Shown: one piece after another, positions 47,628 through 54,812 of the stretch
Numbering within the stretch: position 1 is the first letter of the stretch
How the letters are laid out: each line of letters opens with the position of its first letter
The notes under the pieces: model-generated
Database searches by the model: none
Seen by the model: only the letters and a program-made list of their open reading frames with translations
Told to the model about the DNA's origin: nothing
Made by a program: the position numbers and the translations under genes
Origin: Acidobacteriota bacterium
GTDB taxonomy: Bacteria; Acidobacteriota; Terriglobia; Terriglobales; Acidobacteriaceae
Length of the DNA stretch: 64,000 nt
Direction: 5' to 3'
Assembly: GCA_019351975.1 (NCBI GenBank)
Contig: JABBOG010000002.1
Location: forward strand, 67,060 to 131,059

Positions 47628-49763
47628 ATGGCAAAGGCAACGAAGGTCTTCGAAAAAGGTATCGTTCTCGGAGCAAAGGCTGGATGGAGTGTTTTTAACA
47701 AGCTGAACTCGATCAGCCCCAATAAGAGCTTTACGCCGAAGTGGTCGGACAAGCCGTTGCTGAAGTCGTATCAGAAGGAGAAGCCGCCCCTCGGCTGGCC
47801 TCGTACCACTGACTCTCTTTGCCCGAAGTGTGTGCCGCAGATTCGTCAGCAGATCGTCGACGGCAAACTGCCGCACGAGATCCTGCTCAATGAGAAGGTC
47901 GGCGAGATCAAGGCGCAGATCATCGAGCGTGACGGCCAGATCCTCATGGTGAAGGACTGCCCGATCCACGGCCACTTTGAAGATGTGATGTCGATCGATA
48001 CCGCCTTCTTCAAGCATTTGGAAGAGGTTTTCCCAGGGCGCGACATTCGCGCGCATAACGATGAGAAGCTGCACAACCACGGAACCTCAACCGTGACCCA
48101 CGGCCGTGGCTCGGTGCTGACCATCGATCTTACAAACCGCTGCAACATGATGTGCGACCCCTGCTTCATGGACGCCAATCAGGTTGGTTTCGTCCACGAG
48201 TTGACGTGGGACGAGATCAAGACTATGCTCGACAACGCGATTACCATCAAGCCAAAGCGTCAGATGTCGGTGCAGTTCTCCGGCGGTGAACCGACGCTGA
48301 GCCCGTACTTTCTGGACGCTGTAGCGTATGCCCGCAAGGTTGGATACACCTCGGTTCAGGCGGCTACCAATGGCATCGAGTTCGCAAAGTCGAAGGAATT
48401 TTCCAAGGCGGCAGCAGAGGCCGGTCTGCGCTATGCGTACCTGCAGTTCGACGGTATTGGCAACGCAGCGAATTCGCACCGCAAGGTTGGTAATGCCTTC
48501 GATGTGAAGCTGCAGGCGATCCACAATCTGCATGAGGCTGGTGTTGACATCGTTCCGGTGACGACGATCGTCAACGGCATCAACAACGAGCAGGTTGGAC
48601 GCATCATCGAGTTCGCGCTCGACAATCCGAAGAAGATCAACTTTCTTTCGTTCCAGCCGGTGAGCTTCACTGGCCGCGACGAAGAGGTGTCGGAGGAGCG
48701 CCGCAAGGCGCAGCGTTACACGCTGTCGCATCTCGCGCATGATGTGAAGAATCAGACAGGTCTCGGCGAGCCGGTACGTGACTGGTTCCCCATCAGCTTC
48801 ATGTCTACATTCTCTGACTGGGCGGATCTGGTGCATGGACCGAATCACGACTGGGGCCAGTTGTCATGCGGCTGCCACCCGAACTGCGGTATCGGTATGG
48901 CGCTGATGATCGACAAGGAAACAAAAGAGGCTGTGCCTGTTACAGCGTTCTTGAACGCAGACCGTCTGGCGAAGGATATTGCGCGCGTGAACGATGCAGC
49001 TCGCGGTAAGTATCTGACGATGGTTGGCGCGGCCCTCGCGCTCATCCGGAACTATGAACCAGCGAATGCGCCTACGCACTTCAGCATATTCTCGCTGTTG
49101 ACGAAGTTTGATAAGTGCTTCGGCGCTACGGGTCGTAACTACGGCAAGGTGTCAGCCGACCGCACGATGGACGATATCAAGATGCGCCGCGCAGACCGCT
49201 GGAACTTCCTGTTCATTGCAGGCATGTGGTTTCAGGATCTCTTCAACTATGACTTCCGTCGCACCGAGCAGTGCATTATCCCGTACGCGACGCAGGAGGG
49301 CGAGATCAGCTTCTGCGCCTACAACACGGGCGTAGGTTGGCGCAACATCATCGAGAAGATGCACATGACCTCATCGCTGACCAAGTGGTATGAGGAGCAC
49401 GGACGTCACGAGATCTTTGCTGGCGGCAAGAAGGTCGGTCTGGAGAAGGAGGCTAAGTATGACCTGGTGCTCAATCAGGAGCATGTGGATGCCGCAGCCA
49501 ACGACACCTTTGATAAGAGCGGCATTGCCAAGAACGCACGCGAAGAGAAGATTCGTGCGCGGGATCAGAAACTGAAGGACGATGCCGAGAATGCACGTAT
49601 GGCCAAGCTGTATCGCAAGGAAATCCTGAAGGAGCCAGAGCTTCCCGGCGGTTTCGTGGCGATTGGAGAGATTGGTGGACTGGGTGGCATCAAGCCCGCC
49701 GCACCGGTCGCGAGCAAGGCTGAGGTTGTACAGAACATCGAAGAGACCGTGGCTGGCGACTAA
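47628..49763 (+). CDS. Radical SAM protein, candidate membrane-spanning lipid synthase (Mss/Tes-like)
   Basis: The 711-residue protein has the radical SAM cluster motif CNMMCDPC (Cys172, Cys176, Cys179) in LTIDLTNRCNMMCDPCFMDA, followed by QFSGGEPTLSP. Ahead of it lies TTDSLCPKC (Cys65, Cys68) and VKDCPIHGHFED (Cys111), the N-terminal metal-binding pattern I recall from the archaeal tetraether synthase family (MJ0619-like). A third Cys group (Cys414, 416, 420: SCGCHPNCGIG) and a long C-terminal part with FCAYNTGVGWRNIIEKMH follow. Tes and bacterial Mss join lipid tails end to end, so the likely product here is the C30 iso-diabolic acid of Acidobacteria. The ATG at 47628 follows AGGAG. It stands alone between mutS2 and a hairpin terminator. 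Confidence 0.72.
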   Translation: MAKATKVFEKGIVLGAKAGWSVFNKLNSISPNKSFTPKWSDKPLLKSYQKEKPPLGWPRTTDSLCPKCVPQIRQQIVDGKLPHEILLNEKVGEIKAQIIERDGQILMVKDCPIHGHFEDVMSIDTAFFKHLEEVFPGRDIRAHNDEKLHNHGTSTVTHGRGSVLTIDLTNRCNMMCDPCFMDANQVGFVHELTWDEIKTMLDNAITIKPKRQMSVQFSGGEPTLSPYFLDAVAYARKVGYTSVQAATNGIEFAKSKEFSKAAAEAGLRYAYLQFDGIGNAANSHRKVGNAFDVKLQAIHNLHEAGVDIVPVTTIVNGINNEQVGRIIEFALDNPKKINFLSFQPVSFTGRDEEVSEERRKAQRYTLSHLAHDVKNQTGLGEPVRDWFPISFMSTFSDWADLVHGPNHDWGQLSCGCHPNCGIGMALMIDKETKEAVPVTAFLNADRLAKDIARVNDAARGKYLTMVGAALALIRNYEPANAPTHFSIFSLLTKFDKCFGATGRNYGKVSADRTMDDIKMRRADRWNFLFIAGMWFQDLFNYDFRRTEQCIIPYATQEGEISFCAYNTGVGWRNIIEKMHMTSSLTKWYEEHGRHEIFAGGKKVGLEKEAKYDLVLNQEHVDAAANDTFDKSGIAKNAREEKIRARDQKLKDDAENARMAKLYRKEILKEPELPGGFVAIGEIGGLGGIKPAAPVASKAEVVQNIEETVAGD

Positions 49764-49787
49764 TCGAGTCAAACAAACGAACCATAC

Positions 49788-49827
49788 AATGAAGATCGCC
49801 GCCGGGGAACCGGCGGCGATCTTCATT
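49788..49827. terminator. Shared bidirectional terminator hairpin
   Basis: An 18-bp perfect inverted repeat (AATGAAGATCGCCGCCGG and its complement) surrounds the loop GGAA. It lies 24 bp after the radical SAM stop and overlaps the end of the convergent lysozyme gene (stop at 49823). Flanking T-rich bases are short (ATTT on plus), but the stem is very strong. Confidence 0.8.
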
Positions 49828-50353
49828 TGGAATGTGCTTCAGTTGTGCTCGGTGAGAGTCCCAGATACTGGATCGCGTTACTGAGAAAGAGCGCTTGTTC
49901 AGCTTTTCTCCTACGTACAAGGCCAGCAACGACTTCACCACCTGCATGGACCCAAAGCAGAAACTGCGCTGCAGCACCGGCGAAATCTTCCAGATTCACC
50001 TTCCGCAGCAGGCTTGACTGCATAAAATTCCCCCGGCCGGCGTTGAAGCAGAAGTCGACGAGCGCATCGAACTGCGTCTGGCAGATCTCAACTTTTACGG
50101 CCTTGTTGACGCAATTGATCGCGTCGGCGAGATCGGCACGCAGGAGCATTTCGGCTTCCGGCTCCGTAATCGTCATCCCCTCTAGCAGCGAAGGTCCGGT
50201 GTGGCCGTAACCGATCGTCCAGATGCCTGCGCAGTCGCGATATGCGTGTAGGCGTAGACCTTCAAAGCTCTTGGTGAGTTCGAGTCCTTCTTGACTGTAA
50301 GAAAATGTCTGCATGGTCGGCGCACCTCCAAGGGCGCCATCTGTTTCTGTCAT
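49823..50353 (-). CDS. GH24 (T4/lambdoid-type) lysozyme, phage endolysin-like
   Basis: The 176-residue protein has the GH24 catalytic pattern: Glu in LTKSFEGLRLHAYRDCAGIW, then TIGYGHTGPSLLEGMTIT (Thr of the E-8-D-5-T-type triad; the middle residue lies in the YRDCAG segment). FDALVDFCFNAGRGNF is the conserved C-lobe helix, followed by LVRRRKAEQALF. It cleaves peptidoglycan and has no signal peptide, so it would need a holin or other route out. The likely start is ATG 50353 or ATG 50314 (MQTFSYSQEG, GGAGG ten bases upstream). It lies 4.2 kb from the phage-like cassette at 54555, with lipoyl-enzyme genes between. Confidence 0.88.
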   Translation of the reverse strand: MTETDGALGGAPTMQTFSYSQEGLELTKSFEGLRLHAYRDCAGIWTIGYGHTGPSLLEGMTITEPEAEMLLRADLADAINCVNKAVKVEICQTQFDALVDFCFNAGRGNFMQSSLLRKVNLEDFAGAAAQFLLWVHAGGEVVAGLVRRRKAEQALFLSNAIQYLGLSPSTTEAHSK

Positions 50354-50505
50354 TGGCTTCCGAGCGGAAGCGTTGGAGCCGCATCGCGGAGCGGTACTCG
50401 CACATCGAATACTGTTGGGTAGCAGTCAGCGGCTAAAATAAGTTGTCCAGCGAAGCCGGACTGCGCTTGCGCGAGAACGCGCGAGCACAACGGAATGGAG
50501 CGAAA

Positions 50506-51954
50506 GTGGCAGAGACAATCTATGACCTCGTAATCGTCGGCGGCGGACCGGCCGGCTACACCTGCGGAATTCGTGCAGCACAGCTGGGCCTCAAGGTCGC
50601 GCTGATTGAGAAGACAGACAAGCTGGGCGGAACATGCCTGCACTGGGGCTGCATTCCTACCAAGGCGATGCTGTTTTCTGCTGAGATCTGGGATCATCTG
50701 AAGCACGCTGCAAGCTACGGCATCGAGGGAGTCTCCGCCCCAACCCTCAATTGGGACAACCTGTTGAAGCGCAAAAACGACATCATCGTAAAGCACACCA
50801 AGGGCCTCGACTTCCTGATGAAGAAGAACAAGATCACCGTCGTCCGCGGCCACGGGCGGTTGACCGGTCCAGCGAAAGACGGCGTCTTCACCATCGACGT
50901 CTCCGCAGAGGACAAGGGCAAGGGTCAGGGGTCGGAGTTGCAGACCAAGACGCAGGTGCAGGCGAAGAAGGTCGTCATCGCTACGGGCTCCGACGCGCGC
51001 ATGCTCCCCGGGTACAAGGCGGACGACACGATCCTGACCAACATCGAGATCCTCACGCTACCGGCTCTGCCAAAGTCGCTGGTCGTCATCGGATCGGGTG
51101 CCGTAGGCGTCGAGTTCGCCTCTGTCTTCAAGAGCTTTGGATCGGACGTGACTATCATCGAGGCACTTCCGCGCATCGTTCCAGTGGAGGACGAAGAGAT
51201 ATCCAAGGAGCTGACGCGCGCCTACAAGAAGCGTGGCATCGACGTAAATGTCGGCTGCAAGGTAGACAAAATCGAGAAGGTCGCCGGCGGAGCGAAGGTC
51301 AGCTTCACCGACGCCGCGGGCAAGCCGCAGGTGAAGGAGGCGGAGAAGGTTCTTGTCGCCGTCGGACGTGGCCCGCGCACCTATGACGCCGGTCTCGATA
51401 AGGTAAAGATCACACTGGATCGCGGATTTATCCCCGTCAACGAATGGATGGAGACCTCTGAGCCTGGCGTCTACGCCATCGGCGATATCGTCGCTGGACT
51501 GCCGCAGTTGGCGCACGTTGGCGCAATGTGCGGCGTTGTCGTAGCAAGCAAGCTCGCAGGCAAGTACGCTCGCGCCGTACGGAAAGACCGCGTCCCCGGC
51601 TGCACCTATTGCGATCCGCAGATCGGAAGCGTAGGGCTGACCGAAGCGCAGGCGAAAGACAAAGGCTACCAGGTGAAGGTTGGCAAGTTCCCGTTCGTCG
51701 GCAACTCCAAAGCGACGATCGTGGACTCGCACGACGGCTTTGTGAAGGTCGTCTCCGATGCGAAGTACGGCGAAGTCCTGGGCGTCCACATTATCGGGCC
51801 ACAGGCCACGGAACTCATCGCCGAGTGCGTCGTTGCCATGGAGCTTGAAGCTACCGTCGAAGAGTTGATGTTCACCATCCACGCGCACCCAACGCTTGCC
51901 GAGAGCCTCCTCGACGGCTTCTCCAGCGTCGAAGGCATGTCCATCAACGTCTAG
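50506..51954 (+). CDS. lpdA: Dihydrolipoyl dehydrogenase (E3)
   Basis: The 482-residue flavoprotein starts MAETIYDLVIVGGGPAGYTC (FAD Rossmann). It has the redox disulfide Cys44-Cys49 in GGTCLHWGCIPTKA, a second NAD Rossmann motif VVIGSGAVGVEFASV, the FAD motif GVYAIGDIVAG, and the C-terminal HAHPTLAES carrying the catalytic His. It reoxidises the lipoyl arms of E2 subunits using NAD+. The GTG at 50506 is chosen because GGAG precedes it and the Rossmann fold then begins at once; a TTG at 50443 is the longer alternative. lipB and an E2 gene follow on the same strand. Confidence 0.95.
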   Translation: MAETIYDLVIVGGGPAGYTCGIRAAQLGLKVALIEKTDKLGGTCLHWGCIPTKAMLFSAEIWDHLKHAASYGIEGVSAPTLNWDNLLKRKNDIIVKHTKGLDFLMKKNKITVVRGHGRLTGPAKDGVFTIDVSAEDKGKGQGSELQTKTQVQAKKVVIATGSDARMLPGYKADDTILTNIEILTLPALPKSLVVIGSGAVGVEFASVFKSFGSDVTIIEALPRIVPVEDEEISKELTRAYKKRGIDVNVGCKVDKIEKVAGGAKVSFTDAAGKPQVKEAEKVLVAVGRGPRTYDAGLDKVKITLDRGFIPVNEWMETSEPGVYAIGDIVAGLPQLAHVGAMCGVVVASKLAGKYARAVRKDRVPGCTYCDPQIGSVGLTEAQAKDKGYQVKVGKFPFVGNSKATIVDSHDGFVKVVSDAKYGEVLGVHIIGPQATELIAECVVAMELEATVEELMFTIHAHPTLAESLLDGFSSVEGMSINV

Positions 51955-51973
51955 TGTCCACTCCCGGAAATCA

Positions 51974-51996
51974 GAGCCCGGTCTCGCACCGGGCTC
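51974..51996 (+). terminator. Hairpin between lpdA and lipB
   Basis: The 9-bp arms GAGCCCGGT and ACCGGGCTC surround the loop CTCGC. No T run follows, and the lipB start is only nine bases further on. It may attenuate or process the lpdA-lipB transcript rather than end it fully. Confidence 0.5.
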
Positions 51997-52005
51997 AATG
52001 GACTC

Positions 52006-52740
52006 ATGCACATCCACCTCCTTCAACTCGGCCGCATCCCCTACGCCGAAGGCCTGCGCATCCAAGCCGAGGTCGTTGCCGCTCGTAAAGCGCAGCGCAT
52101 CGGCGACACGCTGCTGCTAATGGAGCACCCTCCGGTGCTGACGCTCGGACGCAACGCCATCCGCGCCAATATTCTCGCCGCGGACGAACTGCTGGCACAG
52201 CGTGGCGTAGAGATTCACGAGATCAATCGCGGTGGAGACGTCACCTACCACGGCCCCGGCCAGCTCGTCGGTTACCCCATCTTCGACCTACGCGGCGATC
52301 TCCCGGGCAAGCGCGGCCCCCACCTCGGCCCCGTAGACTTCGTCCGGCTCCTGGAAGAGGCCATCATCCTCACCTGTAAGGACTTCGGTATCCCAGCTCA
52401 ACGCATCTGCAAGCTTACAGGTGTCTGGACGCTCGCCGGAGGCAGCGTCCGCGAAAAGAAGATTGCAGCCATCGGCGTTCATGTTTCCCAGGCGATCACG
52501 TCCCACGGCTTTGCGCTGAACGTAACCACGGACCTTCGCGACTTCGACTGGATCGTCCCATGCGGCATCACTGACCGAACGGTGACCTCCCTCGAACTGG
52601 AATCACCTATCTCGCCAAATCCCTCGATGCAACACGCAGCCAACAGTATCTCGGCAAACTTTGGCCGCGTCTTCCAGCGCCAAATGCTCGCAGCCTCCAC
52701 ATTCGGTGACCTGCTGTCGGTATCGCAAACTCTCTCATAG
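52006..52740 (+). CDS. lipB: Octanoyltransferase (lipoate biosynthesis)
   Basis: The 244-residue protein has the LipB blocks LLLMEHPPVLTLGR, EINRGGDVTYHGPGQLVGYPIFDL, VREKKIAAIGVHVSQAITSHGFALN (catalytic Lys) and VPCGITDRTVTSL (catalytic Cys). It moves octanoate from acyl carrier protein to the lipoyl domains of dehydrogenase E2 subunits; LipA, not seen in the window, then inserts sulfur. Its place between E3 and E2 genes links it functionally to them. The C-terminal 30 residues are longer than in E. coli LipB (213). Confidence 0.94.
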   Translation: MHIHLLQLGRIPYAEGLRIQAEVVAARKAQRIGDTLLLMEHPPVLTLGRNAIRANILAADELLAQRGVEIHEINRGGDVTYHGPGQLVGYPIFDLRGDLPGKRGPHLGPVDFVRLLEEAIILTCKDFGIPAQRICKLTGVWTLAGGSVREKKIAAIGVHVSQAITSHGFALNVTTDLRDFDWIVPCGITDRTVTSLELESPISPNPSMQHAANSISANFGRVFQRQMLAASTFGDLLSVSQTLS

Positions 52741-52868
52741 ACTTTCATACCTCCCAGTACAAATAATCCGCTAAACGCGCACGCCTTCGAGCCAGCATCC
52801 AAACTACAGCCGTATAATTCCTATGGTTGCGCCACTAACACTAAAGATTCCACCGGAGATACTTGCAC

Positions 52869-54503
52869 ATGCCGATCGACGTAGTCATGCCCCAGATGGG
52901 CGAATCCATCACTGAAGGAACGCTGACCAGATGGCTCAAGAAGCCGGGTGACACCGTCGCGCGCGACGAACCGTTGTTCGAGATCTCTACCGACAAGGTA
53001 GATGCAGAGATTCCATCGCCTGCGGCTGGCGTTCTGGGCGACGTCAAGGTCGAAGAGGGCGCGACCGTTGTCGTTGGAACGGTTGTCTGTGCCATCAACG
53101 AAGCAGCTGCCGGAGCCACCCCGGTCCCTGCATCCTCGTCCAAGGAAGACACCGTCACCCCGGCAGCCGTGGATACAGCGGCGAAGGATGAGGCTATCGC
53201 CGCACCAGCGCCCGAAACGAGCACACCCGGCACCGAGGTTCTCATGCCGCAGATGGGCGAGTCCATCACAGAAGGCACGCTCACCAAGTGGCTCAAGAAG
53301 ATCGGTGATACGGTCGCGCGCGACGAGCCCATCTTTGAGATCTCCACCGACAAAGTCGATGCAGAGATCCCCTCCCCCATCGCAGGTACGCTGTCGGAGA
53401 TCCGCGTTCAAGAGGGAGAAACAGTCACCATTAACACTGTGGTTGCAGTGATCGGTGGTGGAGCCGCAGCCCCCAAGCCTGCAGTAGCTCCTGCGCAGCA
53501 AGCGCCTTCCACGCAGCCATCAGGCATTCCCGCCGCGACAGCTTCTGCATCTGTCGGAGAGACGCCACGCTCCTCGCCGCTCGTCCGCAAAATCGCCTCC
53601 GAAAACAACGTCGACCTCAAAGGTATCCCTGGCACCGGTGCCTCCGGACGCATCACAAAGCAGGATATCCTCGGCCATCTGGAAGGCGCGCCGGCAGCGA
53701 CCGCTCCAGCCGCCACTACTCCCGTGGCAGCACCCGTCACGCCGCCCCCGCCAGCCACAGCGGCAAAGCCTGCGCCATCCACCGCTGCCGCTCCCACCCC
53801 CGGCGAGCTCGTTCCGCTCTCCAAGATGCGCTCCATCATCGCAAAGCGCATGGTCGAGTCCAAAGCCACCAGCCCACACGTTCATACCGTCTTCAAGGTG
53901 GACATGACGCGCATCGTCAAGCTGCGCGAAAAGGAGAAGAACAAGTATGAGCAGCGCAACGGCGTAAAGCTCACCTACATGCCGTTCATCACCCGTGCGG
54001 CCGTACAGGCTCTGCGCAAACACCCCATCGTCAACGCATCCATGCAGGGCGAAGCGATCCTTTACAACAAGAACATCAACATCGGTATCGCGGTTGCTCT
54101 CGAATGGGGTCTGATCGTGCCAGTCGTCAAGCAAACTGAGGAGAAGAGCTTCCTCGGCATTGCGCGCTCGATCGTTGACATCGCTGATCGCGCCCGCTCC
54201 AAAAAACTCGCACCTGACGAAGTCGCAGGCGGAACCTTCACCCTTACAAACTCAGGCATCTTCGGAGAGCAATTCGGCACACCGATCATCGCTCAGCCAC
54301 AATCCGCCATCCTCGGCATCGGTGGCCTCAGCAAAGAGGCCATCGTCCTCACCGACAAAGACGGCCAGGATACGATCGCTGTCCGCACCATCCAATATTT
54401 CACCCTCGGCTTCGATCACCGCATCATCGACGGTGCCGACGCAGGCAAGTTCATGTCAGACTTCAAAGCCTACCTCGAAAACTGGTCCGAAGACATCGGC
54501 TAA
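52869..54503 (+). CDS. sucB: 2-oxo acid dehydrogenase E2, dihydrolipoamide acyltransferase with two lipoyl domains
   Basis: The 544-residue protein has two lipoyl domains (about 1-75 and 118-195; lipoylated Lys43 and Lys162 in EISTDKVDAE). Ala/Pro-rich linkers, a peripheral-subunit-binding domain (SSPLVRKIASENNVDLKGIP and GASGRITKQDIL) and the catalytic domain with FDHRIIDGADAGKF follow. The domain count resembles actinobacterial and deinococcal E2 proteins. Succinyl- versus acetyl- or branched-acyl specificity cannot be settled, so the gene symbol is tentative. The first 47 residues of the two lipoyl domains are almost identical. ATG 52869 is used; a TTG at 52863 is possible. E1 is elsewhere. 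Confidence 0.88.
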   Translation: MPIDVVMPQMGESITEGTLTRWLKKPGDTVARDEPLFEISTDKVDAEIPSPAAGVLGDVKVEEGATVVVGTVVCAINEAAAGATPVPASSSKEDTVTPAAVDTAAKDEAIAAPAPETSTPGTEVLMPQMGESITEGTLTKWLKKIGDTVARDEPIFEISTDKVDAEIPSPIAGTLSEIRVQEGETVTINTVVAVIGGGAAAPKPAVAPAQQAPSTQPSGIPAATASASVGETPRSSPLVRKIASENNVDLKGIPGTGASGRITKQDILGHLEGAPAATAPAATTPVAAPVTPPPPATAAKPAPSTAAAPTPGELVPLSKMRSIIAKRMVESKATSPHVHTVFKVDMTRIVKLREKEKNKYEQRNGVKLTYMPFITRAAVQALRKHPIVNASMQGEAILYNKNINIGIAVALEWGLIVPVVKQTEEKSFLGIARSIVDIADRARSKKLAPDEVAGGTFTLTNSGIFGEQFGTPIIAQPQSAILGIGGLSKEAIVLTDKDGQDTIAVRTIQYFTLGFDHRIIDGADAGKFMSDFKAYLENWSEDIG

Positions 54504-54516
54504 GCAGCACAGCAAC

Positions 54517-54550
54517 GGCCCGGTGGACTCTCCATTCACCGGGCCTTTTT
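54517..54550 (+). terminator. Intrinsic terminator after sucB
   Basis: The arms GGCCCGGTG and CACCGGGCC are followed directly by TTTTT, 13 bp after the sucB stop. It separates the E2 gene from the convergent phage-like cassette. Confidence 0.88.
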
Positions 54551-54554
54551 GTAC

Positions 54555-54779
54555 CTAATTGTGCCTTCCGCCCAGATACGCAATCGCCAGCTGCATCATC
54601 GTCAGTAACCCGCCAAAGCTTGCGCCTAACCCTTTGATCCGCTGCACGCTGCGCTCATGTGACTCGACCCTTGCTTCCAATTGATGCAGCCTCCCTGGCT
54701 GACCAATTCCCATCAACTGTTGCATCTGTGCTGTCAGCACGCTCAACTCCTGTAGCACCTGCCGCTCAAAGTCCGTCAT
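54555..54779 (-). CDS. Small coiled-coil plus membrane-segment protein, holin-like (XhlA type)
   Basis: The 74-residue protein has an N-terminal coiled coil (FERQVLQELSVLTAQMQQLM and HQLEARVESHERSVQRIKGL) and one C-terminal transmembrane helix (GASFGGLLTMMQLAIAYLGG). This layout matches XhlA/haemolysin-like phage lysis accessory proteins. The start at 54779 is preceded by GGAGG at six bases; an ATG at 54794 has no usable site. It is the last gene of the phage-like cassette. Function is inferred from layout and position only. Confidence 0.6.
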   Translation of the reverse strand: MTDFERQVLQELSVLTAQMQQLMGIGQPGRLHQLEARVESHERSVQRIKGLGASFGGLLTMMQLAIAYLGGRHN

Positions 54780-54812
54780 ATCCCGCCTCCCCATCTCCCT
54801 GACCCGTCTCCC

